From ChocPot-Mid sp043804925 (GTDB lineage Bacteria > Bacteroidota > Ignavibacteria > Kapaibacteriales > UBA2268), in contig JAZDIP010000016.1 in NCBI GenBank assembly GCA_043804925.1, forward strand, positions 1-57,030: a stretch of 57,030 nucleotides of DNA, given 5' to 3'. A program made the position numbers and the translations under genes. Shown here one piece after another: positions 1 to 8,050 of the stretch (position 1 is the first letter of the stretch; each line of letters starts with the position of its first letter). The notes under the pieces are model-generated. The model was not told the origin of the DNA. It ran no database searches and saw only the letters and a program-made list of their open reading frames with translations.

Positions 1-51
1 CTTGACGCTACAAAAGGTACACTAACAATTTTAGAACCCGCAGTATATTAA
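1..51 (+). CDS. C-terminal end of a gene cut by the window edge
   Basis: Frame 1 is open from the first base and ends at a TAA at 49-51, giving the tail LDATKGTLTILEPAVY. Sixteen open codons can occur by chance in AT-rich DNA, so this is only a candidate. The hydrophobic, beta-like tail would suit the end of an extracellular domain, but no family can be named from so little. Confidence 0.35.
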   Translation, partial: LDATKGTLTILEPAVY

Positions 52-119
52 AATTATTGTTTTCAAGATAGTTCCTTGACTTTTTTGACTAAAGTCCATT
101 TTTTAACTTCTTATCTTTT

Positions 120-139
120 CCACTATCTAAAGATAGTGG
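120..139. terminator. Perfect hairpin between two convergent genes
   Basis: CCACTATC and GATAGTGG form an 8-bp stem with a TAAA loop, between the truncated plus-strand gene and the minus-strand SDR gene. There is no clean U-run right after it on either strand, so it is a weak terminator candidate or simply a stable hairpin. Confidence 0.35.
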
Positions 140-181
140 CACAATATATTGTAAAAATTTTAAATTGAACATTCCATTCCC

Positions 182-206
182 AATTCGTAATTATTAATTC
201 GTAATT
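182..206. repeat. 7-base repeat array AATTCGT/AATTATT
   Basis: Three 7-base units (AATTCGT, AATTATT, AATTCGT) plus a partial AATT stand just after the stop codon of the SDR gene. The same family occurs at 11484, 12542 and 21538, always outside genes. Confidence 0.6.
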
Positions 207-209
207 GTT

Positions 210-938
210 TTAAAGGTCTCCTCCCTGCGGTCTTAAAACAATTTCTTCGACCATCAACCTGTCGTTCAATGCCAAATTAATAACATTAACAATCGCATCT
301 GCAACATCTTCGGGTTGCATCATCCTTGCACCGTGTTTTTCACGTTGTCTTTCAGTCCATATCTCCGTTTCAGTCGCACCGGGGAAAACATCGATGATTT
401 TAATTCCATCTCCCCTTACTTCCTCACGCAATGACCTGTCCATAGCCAGAATAGCCGCTTTTGAAGCGGCATAAATTGATGAACCAACAAATATCTTTTT
501 CAATACTACAGAAAGAATATTGATAATTACACCGCTCTTTCTTTCGAGCATCCCCGGAAGAACATGCTTAGTCAGTATGAATAATCCCTTGAAGTTTGTA
601 TCGAGCATATTGTTCATGTCATCAACAGTCAAATCAACAAATGGAGCGAACTTCCCTGTACCTGCGTTGTTTATGAGAATATCAACTTTCCTTAGACTAA
701 GATTTATCTTTTCAAATGTTCTGTTTATCTGCTCTTCAGAACGTAAATTGAACGGAAGAAAAAAGACTTTGGGATATTTCGCAAACTCGGGCATTATCTT
801 TTTTAAACTTTCCGAACTTGAAGAGCTTAATATCAATGTGGCTCCTGTCCGGGTTAATTTCCTTGCCAAAGCCGCACCAATACCTTTACCTGCACCTGTG
901 AGCCATATAATTTTATTATTTAAAGCATTTTCATTCAT
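210..938 (-). CDS. Short-chain dehydrogenase/reductase (SDR)
   Basis: A classical SDR of 242 residues, the usual family length. The Rossmann NAD(P)-binding motif TGAGKGIG is at residues 14-21, the structural NNAG at 90-93, and the catalytic set is S143, Y156 and K160 in YAASK. It should be a soluble cytoplasmic oxidoreductase acting on a carbonyl or hydroxyl group; the substrate cannot be told from sequence. It is transcribed alone, divergent from folC, with about 80 bases between the two starts. A TAAGTTTG box at 971-978 on the plus strand may be part of the folC promoter. No clear ribosome binding site precedes the chosen ATG. Confidence 0.9.
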   Translation of the reverse strand: MNENALNNKIIWLTGAGKGIGAALARKLTRTGATLILSSSSSESLKKIMPEFAKYPKVFFLPFNLRSEEQINRTFEKINLSLRKVDILINNAGTGKFAPFVDLTVDDMNNMLDTNFKGLFILTKHVLPGMLERKSGVIINILSVVLKKIFVGSSIYAASKAAILAMDRSLREEVRGDGIKIIDVFPGATETEIWTERQREKHGARMMQPEDVADAIVNVINLALNDRLMVEEIVLRPQGGDL

Positions 939-1016
939 AATCTACACCATTTTGATTGTCAATCTTTTCTTAAGTTTGTGCAAAATAAATAAAATATTTT
1001 TAAGAATAATAATTAA

Positions 1017-2438
1017 ATGAGTAAAAAAGAAGATATTTTAAATAAATTATTCTCGCTTCAGAGATTTGGAATTAAGCCGGGACTTGAAAGAACCTTAAAA
1101 CTATCGGGCTATTTGGAAAATCCTCATCTGAAGTTTCCCTCAGTCCATGTTGCCGGAACAAATGGCAAAGGGTCTGTTTGTGCTTTGTTAGCTTCAATTC
1201 TAATGGAAGCCGGATATAAAGTTGGTTTGTATACTTCACCTCATCTGGTAAATTTTAATGAGAGAATCAGAATCAATCATGCTGAAATATCTGATGATGA
1301 AATGGTCGAACTAGCAGAAATATTACTTATTGGTGAGGAAAAATGGGAATGTACTTTTTTTGAGATTAATACAGTAATGGCATTCGAATATTTTGCACGA
1401 AATCAAATTGATATTGCAATAATCGAAACTGGAATGGGAGGCAGATTTGATTCGACGAATATTTTGTCACCACTACTTTCAATCATTGCATCAATAGACT
1501 TGGACCATAAGGAATACCTTGGGAACACTTTGGAAGAAATAGCATTTGAAAAAGCCGGAATAATCAAGAAAAATACCCCGGTTATTATTCCTAAATATGG
1601 CCAATCAGTGAAAAATGTAATTGCTGAAATGGCACAATCACAAAACTCCATTTTGTACGACAGTAGTGAACTTTGTTTTGTTGGAAATCATTTATTTAAC
1701 TCTGATTTTACTCAATCATTCGATTTGATATTTAAGAATCATAATTATAAGAATGTCTTATTAGGAATTGCAGGTAAACATCAAATTGGGAATGTAGCAG
1801 AAGTAATAACAGCGAATGATATATTAACAGAAAATTTAGCAATCACGCCTGAACATATTTATCAGGGTTTAGCGAATGTAAAAAACAATACAGGATTAAG
1901 AGGAAGAATAGAACCTTACTTTTTAGAAGACAGAAGTCAGAAGTCGGAAGACAGAATTTCAGTGAACCGTGATCCGGGGAACAAGAACCTAAAACTCACC
2001 ACTCTAAACTCACAACTCACAACTGATAACGGACAACCGATAACAGATAACCCGATTATCTTGGATACAGGGCATAATCCAGGAGCAATAAGAAAACTCG
2101 TGGAGTCCTTGAGGCTGCATCGTCCTGATATTGAAAAATGGAATTTCGTTTATGGTGGAATGGCTGATAAGGATATTAAATCAAATTTAAAAATTATTCA
2201 ACCTCAATGTGAAGAGTTAATTTTAACAAGACCGCAGATAGACAGGGCAATGGAATTGCAGAAATTAAAAGAAATTGCTGAAGAATTACAATTCCAAAAG
2301 ATTGCTATCAAACCTGAGGTTACTGATGCTGTGAAGTATGCAATTCATTCAGGAAAATCAGTAGTTATATCCGGTTCTTTTTACTTAGCAGGTGAAGCAT
2401 TACCTTTATTGGAAAAAATGTTAAAATTTCAAAGCTGA
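1017..2438 (+). CDS. folC: Bifunctional folylpolyglutamate/dihydrofolate synthase
   Basis: FolC adds glutamate to dihydropteroate and to folates using ATP (Mur-ligase superfamily, cytoplasmic). The N-terminal ATPase domain has the P-loop AGTNGKGS at about residues 46-53, followed by the conserved TSPHLVNFNERIRI. The C-terminal domain begins with ILDTGHNPGA. At 473 residues it is longer than the usual 420-440. The excess is a hydrophilic stretch at about residues 304-345 just before the ILDTGHNP motif. That stretch is encoded by two 7-base repeat arrays (see the separate entry) and contains SQKSEDR and QLTTDNGQ. It sits in the linker between the two domains, so the enzyme is probably still active. 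purH follows 79 bases downstream. Confidence 0.95.
   Translation: MSKKEDILNKLFSLQRFGIKPGLERTLKLSGYLENPHLKFPSVHVAGTNGKGSVCALLASILMEAGYKVGLYTSPHLVNFNERIRINHAEISDDEMVELAEILLIGEEKWECTFFEINTVMAFEYFARNQIDIAIIETGMGGRFDSTNILSPLLSIIASIDLDHKEYLGNTLEEIAFEKAGIIKKNTPVIIPKYGQSVKNVIAEMAQSQNSILYDSSELCFVGNHLFNSDFTQSFDLIFKNHNYKNVLLGIAGKHQIGNVAEVITANDILTENLAITPEHIYQGLANVKNNTGLRGRIEPYFLEDRSQKSEDRISVNRDPGNKNLKLTTLNSQLTTDNGQPITDNPIILDTGHNPGAIRKLVESLRLHRPDIEKWNFVYGGMADKDIKSNLKIIQPQCEELILTRPQIDRAMELQKLKEIAEELQFQKIAIKPEVTDAVKYAIHSGKSVVISGSFYLAGEALPLLEKMLKFQS
1926..2051 (+). repeat. Two 7-base repeat arrays inside folC
   Basis: The first array (1926-1960) has five units of the type GAAGTCA/GAAGACA. The second (1993-2051) has eight units in exact 7-base register (AACTCAC, CACTCTA, AACTCAC, AACTCAC, AACTGAT, AACGGAC, AACCGAT, AACAGAT) plus AAC. 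Because 7 is not a multiple of 3, the frame rotates through the units, and it still meets no stop codon. The encoded segment is rich in Thr, Asn, Gln and Asp. Confidence 0.85.
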
Positions 2439-2517
2439 AATAATTTCAATAAGTTATAAATTGCAGTTTCAAAAAATATGAAAATAATAATTTGAAGATA
2501 AATTAAGGATTAAGAAA

Positions 2518-4068
2518 ATGTTAAGAACAAATAATTATCAAATCAAGACTGCATTGATTTCTGTTTCTGACAAAACAGGTTTAATAGAATTTGCTGAGGA
2601 ATTAGTCAAATTGGGAATTGAAATATATTCAACCGGAGGTACAGCCAAGCTGCTTAAGGATTTGGAAATTCCTGTAAAAAGTGTCAGCGAACTTACCGGA
2701 TTCCCCGAGATTATGGACGGCAGGGTTAAAACACTGCACCCTAATGTTCATGCAGGGTTACTAGCAAGGTTAGATGTAGATAGTCATGTTAATCAAATGA
2801 AAGACCTAAATATAAAATCTATTGATTTATTGGTTGTCAATCTTTATCCTTTTGAAGAAACTTTAGCAAGAGGCAGTCAGCATGAAGAATTGGTAGAAAA
2901 TATTGATATAGGTGGTCCTACTATGCTTCGCTCTGCCGCAAAGAATTATCAGTGGTCAGCTCCGATTGTAAATCCTTCTAGATATACAGAAATAATTCAA
3001 ATGCTGAAAGAAAACAACAATTGTATTAAGGAAGATTACAGAGCAAAATTGGCAGGTGAAGTATTCGGACATACTGCTTATTATGATTCTATAATATCAA
3101 AATATTTTAGAGAATATAACAAAATTGAATTTCCTGAAAAATTAACTTTTGGGATGCAACTTGAGCAAGCTTTGAGATATGGTGAAAATCCTCATCAAAG
3201 TTCAATGCTTTACGGGAATTTCAATAATATTTTCAAAAAATTGCATGGTAAGGAATTATCAAACAATAATATAATTGATATTGATGCTGCCGCAAAACTA
3301 ATACTTGAATTTGAAGAGCCGACAGTTGCTATTATCAAGCACACAAATCCATGCGGAGTTGGAACTGCAGATACTTTGACAGAAGCTTACCATAAAGCAT
3401 TTGCGACTGATAATGTATCACCTTTTGGTGGAATTATAGCTATGAACCGAACAGTTGATAAAGAAACAGCTGAAACAATTCACAGCTTGTTTACTGAAGT
3501 ATTAATTGCTCCCGAATACACTAATGAAGCTCTTGAAATACTGAAGAAGAAAAAAGACAGAAGATTGATTACTGTTGATTTCGATGACCTGAGAAAAGCG
3601 ATTAAATATGATGTGAAATCCGTAGCCGGTGGATATCTTATCCAAACAACTGATACATTATTATTCGATGAGGAGAAAATGAAAGTTGTTACTAAACGCC
3701 AGCCGTCCGATGAGGAAATGAAAGCATTGATGTTTGCATGGAAAATAACTAAGCATGTTAAATCAAATGCAATTGTTTATACATCATATGACAGAACTTT
3801 GGGAATCGGAGCCGGACAAATGTCAAGAGTAGATTCAGCAAGAATTGCTGTTGAAAAAGCTAAACTTATGGGTCTTAACCTGAAAGGTTCTGTCGTTGGT
3901 TCTGATGCATACTTCCCATTCGCAGATGGTGTTTTGCTGGCAGTGGAAGCAGGAGCTACAGCGGTAATTCAGCCCGGCGGTTCGGTTCGTGACGAAGAAG
4001 TTATCAAAGCGGCAGATGAAAATAACATTACAATGGTGTTTACTGGCTTGAGGCATTTCAGGCATTGA
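2518..4068 (+). CDS. purH: Bifunctional AICAR transformylase/IMP cyclohydrolase
   Basis: PurH performs the last two steps of purine synthesis: formylation of AICAR by 10-formyltetrahydrofolate, then ring closure to IMP. The 516 residues match the family length. The N-terminal cyclohydrolase domain shows ISVSDKTGL, STGGTAKLL and the MDGRVKTLHP region. The C-terminal transformylase domain shows ENPHQSS, the active-site KHTNPCGVG and SDAYFPFADG. It follows folC on the same strand, a sensible pairing because it consumes a folate cofactor. The convergent hicA gene stops 4 bases beyond its stop codon. Confidence 0.97.
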   Translation: MLRTNNYQIKTALISVSDKTGLIEFAEELVKLGIEIYSTGGTAKLLKDLEIPVKSVSELTGFPEIMDGRVKTLHPNVHAGLLARLDVDSHVNQMKDLNIKSIDLLVVNLYPFEETLARGSQHEELVENIDIGGPTMLRSAAKNYQWSAPIVNPSRYTEIIQMLKENNNCIKEDYRAKLAGEVFGHTAYYDSIISKYFREYNKIEFPEKLTFGMQLEQALRYGENPHQSSMLYGNFNNIFKKLHGKELSNNNIIDIDAAAKLILEFEEPTVAIIKHTNPCGVGTADTLTEAYHKAFATDNVSPFGGIIAMNRTVDKETAETIHSLFTEVLIAPEYTNEALEILKKKKDRRLITVDFDDLRKAIKYDVKSVAGGYLIQTTDTLLFDEEKMKVVTKRQPSDEEMKALMFAWKITKHVKSNAIVYTSYDRTLGIGAGQMSRVDSARIAVEKAKLMGLNLKGSVVGSDAYFPFADGVLLAVEAGATAVIQPGGSVRDEEVIKAADENNITMVFTGLRHFRH

Positions 4069-4072
4069 CAAA

Positions 4073-4309
4073 TTATATTTTGTTATAGACTTCAAGAAAT
4101 TGTTCACGAGTTAATCCAACTTGATTGACAATTGCTCTTAGAGTACCACTGTTGATGTTTTTATGATTTGGCATGACTAGCGGAGTTACTGTGCCATCCA
4201 TATTTGGTCTCTCCATGATAATATGGTTACCTTCTCTGACAATATCGAATCCTAAATTTTGAAAAGTTTTAATAACTTTTCCTTTAGGAACATCAACTGG
4301 GAATTTCAC
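4073..4309 (-). CDS. hicA: HicA-type toxin (mRNA interferase)
   Basis: A protein of 78 residues with the HicA fold signature: a short helix (KVIKTFQNLGFDIV), then the strand REGNHIIMERP carrying the probable catalytic histidine, then a basic C-terminal segment. HicA toxins cut mRNA and are neutralised by HicB. The start codon overlaps the stop of the upstream hicB by 4 bases (ATGA), so the pair is translationally coupled. The order is antitoxin first, which is known for some hicBA loci. No promoter is evident. Confidence 0.8.
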   Translation of the reverse strand: MKFPVDVPKGKVIKTFQNLGFDIVREGNHIIMERPNMDGTVTPLVMPNHKNINSGTLRAIVNQVGLTREQFLEVYNKI

Positions 4310-4551
4310 GCAAAAACTCCTGTTTCTGCAATATAAGCATCTTGAATATTATAATCATCTTGAAAATGCTCAAGGAATTTATCCTTACCATAATATTCAA
4401 TAAATGCATGAATAGATGATTCGGTGCTTTGCAAAGCTTCCAAATATGTCGTACCTTGACCAACTATAGCTCCATTTGTGAACCCAAGCGGATAACCACA
4501 GTAACCATCTATATGTTTTTCAATAATTAATTTAAATTTCATATTACTCAC
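4306..4551 (-). CDS. hicB: HicB-type antitoxin
   Basis: A protein of 81 residues with the HicB/UPF0150 pattern: an N-terminal strand (KFKLIIEKHIDGYCGYPLGF), the GAIVGQGTTYLEAL segment and a following helix. It lacks the C-terminal DNA-binding domain of longer HicB proteins, so operator binding may be absent or done by the complex. ATG codons at residues 1 and 4 are both possible starts. It should bind and inhibit the HicA product encoded directly downstream. Confidence 0.78.
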   Translation of the reverse strand: MSNMKFKLIIEKHIDGYCGYPLGFTNGAIVGQGTTYLEALQSTESSIHAFIEYYGKDKFLEHFQDDYNIQDAYIAETGVFA

Positions 4552-4680
4552 CTTAATTTGATAATTTAAAATAGAAACGAAAATATGTGATAATAATTTT
4601 CAATTATGTATAATCTCTCTGAAGAAATTTCAAAAATACTCAGCGGTTTAATAAAATCTTTATTAACTTTTTAAACTTGA

Positions 4681-5352
4681 TTAATCCTTAACACAACGTA
4701 TAGATAAACCATGACTTTTGTGTGGATGAATGTCATAAATACCAATTGTATCGGCAACCAGCATCCATCCCCATGCCGGATAAGGCTTTGATCCTAAGTA
4801 TTCAGTAGTTGACCACCAAATACCTTGGTATTCTAAATAACTAAAGTTGCCATCATCATATCGAAGACCTCCAGACAATGCAGAAAAACCACTTTCGTTT
4901 GTTGCGTCTTCGAATGGGTATTTCCAATAAATAGTTCCTGTGTCTTTCAACTTACTACTGGCTTCGTATTTTCCTCCAAGATAATCAATTAGAACTTTCC
5001 ATTCATCATATGATGGAATATGCCAACCTTTAGGTGCTAATCCTCTTGAATCATTTACGGCAAACCAATTATAAAGTTTTCCATAGATGTCATTCCAGTA
5101 AACTTCATTTTCATAACAACACCATGCTCCAGTTGTTAGTTTTGTCCATTTTAACTGATCGGTTACATTTGGAATAGGGTCACCGTTACGGTAATGGTCA
5201 ACATCAAGATTTTTCTTCATCCAAACTTGAGTACCAATTTTGACAGTATCAAAAGAAACATTATTATTGTTATTGTTATTTGTCGGATTATCATCAGAAC
5301 AAGATGATATAACAATAAAAAGTAATACAAACATTATTTTCCACTGTTTCAT
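4681..5352 (-). CDS. FISUMP-domain lipoprotein
   Basis: The N-terminus is a lipoprotein signal: positive MKQWK, a hydrophobic run and the lipobox VISSC with Cys near residue 18. A poly-Asn stretch follows (about residues 25-31, coded by an AAT/AAC microsatellite at about 5258-5281). The rest matches the Fibrobacter succinogenes paralogous domain (FISUMP): VKIGTQVWMKKNLDV, YGKLYNWFAV, PKGWHIPSYDEW, a GGLR segment and a WWSTTEY motif, ending in LSIRCVKD. FISUMP proteins are exported lectin-like or surface proteins of unknown role. It is a single gene between two toxin-antitoxin pairs. Confidence 0.85.
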   Translation of the reverse strand: MKQWKIMFVLLFIVISSCSDDNPTNNNNNNNVSFDTVKIGTQVWMKKNLDVDHYRNGDPIPNVTDQLKWTKLTTGAWCCYENEVYWNDIYGKLYNWFAVNDSRGLAPKGWHIPSYDEWKVLIDYLGGKYEASSKLKDTGTIYWKYPFEDATNESGFSALSGGLRYDDGNFSYLEYQGIWWSTTEYLGSKPYPAWGWMLVADTIGIYDIHPHKSHGLSIRCVKD

Positions 5353-5384
5353 TTATTTATTTCCTCATTGATTTAATAGAACAG

Positions 5385-5786
5385 TTAATATTCAAAGATA
5401 TTTTTAAATCCCTTTTTTGTTAGATGCTCTTTTATTTTATCACCAGTCCATAACCTGGCATCAAAATGAATTGCCATTGCTACGAATGGAGTATCAGTTA
5501 CATCATAATCACAACAAAGAGAATATGCTTCAAGATAAGTTTCATTTGGGATAACTCTTTCATCTACAAAATGTATTACCGATAAAAATTCAAAAAATAA
5601 TGAAAATAAATCTGTTCGTTCAAGTTTAGAAAATTTTAGAATTTTATCGAACTTATTCATTTGTTCTTTTAACAAATTCTGAGGTGCAATTAATGTGTTT
5701 TCCTTACTAAAAATAATATCACGGAAGCGACTTTTATTTTTTAAGAGAGCAGAAAAAACAATATTCGTATCAATTACTATTGTCAT
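5385..5786 (-). CDS. PIN-domain toxin
   Basis: A PIN-fold protein of 133 residues, probably an RNase. Visible acidic residues include D6 in MTIVIDTN, D94 and D97 in DYDVTDTPFVAMA, and D114 in WTGD. The DVTDTPFVAMAI and LWTGDK motifs are typical of a VapC-like subgroup distinct from the VapC at 39.4 kb. Its start overlaps the end of the upstream antitoxin gene by 17 bases, the usual arrangement of a toxin-antitoxin operon. Confidence 0.8.
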   Translation of the reverse strand: MTIVIDTNIVFSALLKNKSRFRDIIFSKENTLIAPQNLLKEQMNKFDKILKFSKLERTDLFSLFFEFLSVIHFVDERVIPNETYLEAYSLCCDYDVTDTPFVAMAIHFDARLWTGDKIKEHLTKKGFKNIFEY

Positions 5787-6009
5787 TTACTGGTTCAATA
5801 AAGTTAATATCTTTTTTTACCTGTTCCCAAACATTTGCATTGATTTCTTTAGACAAGTTAACAACTTCCTTGTTGATATCTCCCCTATTTATTAAGCTCT
5901 CAATTTTCAACCGGCTCATTAACATTAAAATGTCGTCTTCACTGACAACATTTCTATCAATCGAAATATTGACATTGTTTTTAGTTGAACTTATTTTTAT
6001 TGCATCCAT
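5770..6009 (-). CDS. Putative antitoxin of the PIN toxin
   Basis: A small protein of 79 residues, charged and mostly helical. It starts MDAIKISSTKNNVNISI and ends in a polar tail (EPVNDNSN). I do not recognise a named DNA-binding fold. The antitoxin call rests on size, position upstream of a PIN gene and the 17-base overlap. An ORF on the opposite strand is a shadow. Confidence 0.65.
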   Translation of the reverse strand: MDAIKISSTKNNVNISIDRNVVSEDDILMLMSRLKIESLINRGDINKEVVNLSKEINANVWEQVKKDINFIEPVNDNSN

Positions 6010-6074
6010 TTCTTTACATCAAATAATTATATATATTTATGACGATAGTTACTAAAGAGTATTTTCCAACAAAA

Positions 6075-7508
6075 TTAATAATTTTTTGTCAATTTCTTTT
6101 TTCTTGGTTTATCCTCCCTCCATCTATAATTCGGAAGAAAATAGCTTTCTACTTTGTCCCAGACCATGTTTTCAGGGAAGAATTTTCCCTGTACTGCTCC
6201 CAGCCAAAGTATATTAAGCGGTTTACCATCTTCGAAATATATGTTGATACTATCGCAACTTGTTAGGTCCACCCCATCGTTTCCATCGTCTGATGACATG
6301 AAATATAAACTTTTAGAATCACCGTAACCTTCAATTCTTTTGATTTTTTTCTCTTCAAAAAATATTTTGATAGAGTAGCCAATAATTTGATTTTTCCTAA
6401 TTAAATCGTTTGTATCATCTCTCGAAACCGCCAGTGCATTGCCAAATGAATGAATCATACTTAACTCATTATCAGGTATGTAAACAATAATCGAATCACC
6501 GTGAAGTTGAGTGGAATCGTACCAGACTATTGGTTTTCCTTCTAAAAAAAACATATCACTTGTTTTAAAGAATACTGCTTTTTCAGAGCGGGCAAAAACA
6601 TTACCCCTTACGATTTCAACATTCCCATTGAAAATATATTTTTCCTCATCTACACCTCTGAGGGCTTCCATGCTATCTGCAGAAATGGTCAGTGTATCAT
6701 ATTCATATTCGTTTTTCTTGTAAGTATCAGGGAAAAATAAACCATCTTCATTTTTACGTGTGGAGTCAATTTGAAATAATACAGGTTTTCCTGTTGCATT
6801 AGTATAATTCTTTTGTGGAATATTGATAACAGTATCACCGGTTAAATAGACATTATTATATTTTCCCTTTATTATAACATTGCCATAGTTTCTGCTTTCC
6901 TTTGTTCGTCTATTGTAATGAAGAATATTTGAGGTCATCCTTACAGAATCTTCATCAACAACAACATCACCGAACGCATCACTCTCCAAAGTTCTTCTGT
7001 TATATTTTGCACTCTTTGTTGTGATAGTTACAGATTCATCGGAGATAACAACCTTACCAATAAAATCCGCAATCATTGTATTTGTGTTATATGTCCCTCG
7101 TTGTGCGGTTAATGTAACATTACTATCAACAATTGAAATGTTTCTTGGAGCAGTTGCTATACCTGTGTTGCCTTCATAATTAATTGTCGGTGCTTTTAAT
7201 ATCATATCATTTTGTTTAATTACAACATTTCCTTCCAAATCTGCTCTGTTCTGATTAAAATACTGATATGCGACATCCGAAGTTACTAAGACATCACCAT
7301 GCATCAATCTCACATTCCCACGATACTCCCTCATTGGTCCTTCGGGTGGATTACTTCCTGCCATCGTGTCAGAATTTAATAATCTTATTGTTTTGTTAGA
7401 GGGAACTTGTGCCATTACATCCTTCGACAAGCTCAGGATGAAAAAAGACAAGCTCAATAGGACAAATCCCAGAAATAAAATTGATATGGATTTCTTTAAA
7501 ATATTCAT
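6075..7508 (-). CDS. OstA/LptA-like periplasmic protein
   Basis: A 477-residue protein with the OstA/LptA beta-jellyroll repeat pattern: RLMHGDVLVTSDVAYQY, ADLEGNVVIKQNDMILKAPTI, IADFIGKVVISDESVTITT and YIFNGNVEIVRGNVFARS. Such proteins carry lipopolysaccharide across the periplasm or form part of its outer-membrane transport system. It is much longer than E. coli LptA (185 residues), as is common in Bacteroidota. The signal peptide (about residues 1-33) contains ILSLSKDVMA, encoded by a CCTTCGACAAGCTCAGG palindrome; the repeat has lengthened or rebuilt the hydrophobic core. It lies 2 bases after the macrodomain gene, in one operon. Confidence 0.85.
   Translation of the reverse strand: MNILKKSISILFLGFVLLSLSFFILSLSKDVMAQVPSNKTIRLLNSDTMAGSNPPEGPMREYRGNVRLMHGDVLVTSDVAYQYFNQNRADLEGNVVIKQNDMILKAPTINYEGNTGIATAPRNISIVDSNVTLTAQRGTYNTNTMIADFIGKVVISDESVTITTKSAKYNRRTLESDAFGDVVVDEDSVRMTSNILHYNRRTKESRNYGNVIIKGKYNNVYLTGDTVINIPQKNYTNATGKPVLFQIDSTRKNEDGLFFPDTYKKNEYEYDTLTISADSMEALRGVDEEKYIFNGNVEIVRGNVFARSEKAVFFKTSDMFFLEGKPIVWYDSTQLHGDSIIVYIPDNELSMIHSFGNALAVSRDDTNDLIRKNQIIGYSIKIFFEEKKIKRIEGYGDSKSLYFMSSDDGNDGVDLTSCDSINIYFEDGKPLNILWLGAVQGKFFPENMVWDKVESYFLPNYRWREDKPRKKKLTKNY
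7418..7440. repeat. CCTTCGACAAGCTCAGG palindrome inside the OstA-like gene
   Basis: The imperfect inverted repeat CATCCT..AGGATG surrounds TCGACAAGCTC. It lies in the signal-peptide region of the OstA-like gene and reads ILSLSKD on the minus strand. Copies occur in porU (25401) and in the aroE-aroK gene (46341). Confidence 0.85.
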
Positions 7509-7510
7509 TA

Positions 7511-8035
7511 TTAGGATTCAAGCAGATTTTTGTATAATTCGTAATTATCATCTTCGTAGCAACAGAAAATTACTTTTTCAATAAAATCATTCTCGGATAA
7601 AAATCTTTTTACTTCGTTAACAGCAATCACAGCCGCCTCTTTCTTTGGATATCCGTATATTCCTGTGCTGATATTCGGAAAAACAATAGTTCTTAATCCA
7701 AAGTCCACAGCCAGTTGTAATGAACTGCGATATGCCTTTGTTAAAAATCTGTCTTCACCTTTGTTGCCTCCTCTCCAAACAGGTCCAACTGTATGGATTA
7801 CATATTTACATGGCATATTTCCTGCTTGAGTAATTGCCGCTTCACCAACCGGAAGCTCACCACCCATTTTATCAATTATCAACATACACTGTTCATGCAG
7901 AACCGGTCCTGCCTCACGATGAATAGCACCGTCAACACCTCCGCCAACCTTGAGATATTTATTCGCTGCATTAACAACAGCATCAACCTCAAGTTTTGTA
8001 ATATCACCTTTAATTAATTCAATTCTTGAGTTCAT
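7511..8035 (-). CDS. Macrodomain protein (ADP-ribosyl/O-acetyl-ADP-ribose hydrolase)
   Basis: A stand-alone macrodomain of 174 residues in the MacroD/YmdB class. It has VDAVVNAANKYL (ADP-ribose pocket), GGGVDGAIHREAGP (catalytic loop), YVIHTVGPVWRGG and the phosphate loop PNISTGIYGYP. This class removes ADP-ribose from proteins or deacetylates O-acetyl-ADP-ribose in the cytoplasm. It lies between the methyltransferase-MTHFR gene (15 bases away) and the OstA-like gene (2 bases away), so it is co-transcribed. Its functional link to either neighbour is not obvious. Confidence 0.92.
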   Translation of the reverse strand: MNSRIELIKGDITKLEVDAVVNAANKYLKVGGGVDGAIHREAGPVLHEQCMLIIDKMGGELPVGEAAITQAGNMPCKYVIHTVGPVWRGGNKGEDRFLTKAYRSSLQLAVDFGLRTIVFPNISTGIYGYPKKEAAVIAVNEVKRFLSENDFIEKVIFCCYEDDNYELYKNLLES

Positions 8036-8050
8036 CTTTTCTCATTATTA

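Noticed and set aside
520..1020. 166-residue plus-strand ORF opposite the SDR gene
   Set aside because: It is the shadow of a clear SDR coding frame and has no recognisable motif.
5258..5281. Phase-variable microsatellite in the FISUMP gene
   Set aside because: The unit is 3 bases (AAT/AAC), so length change would only alter the number of Asn residues and not switch the frame.
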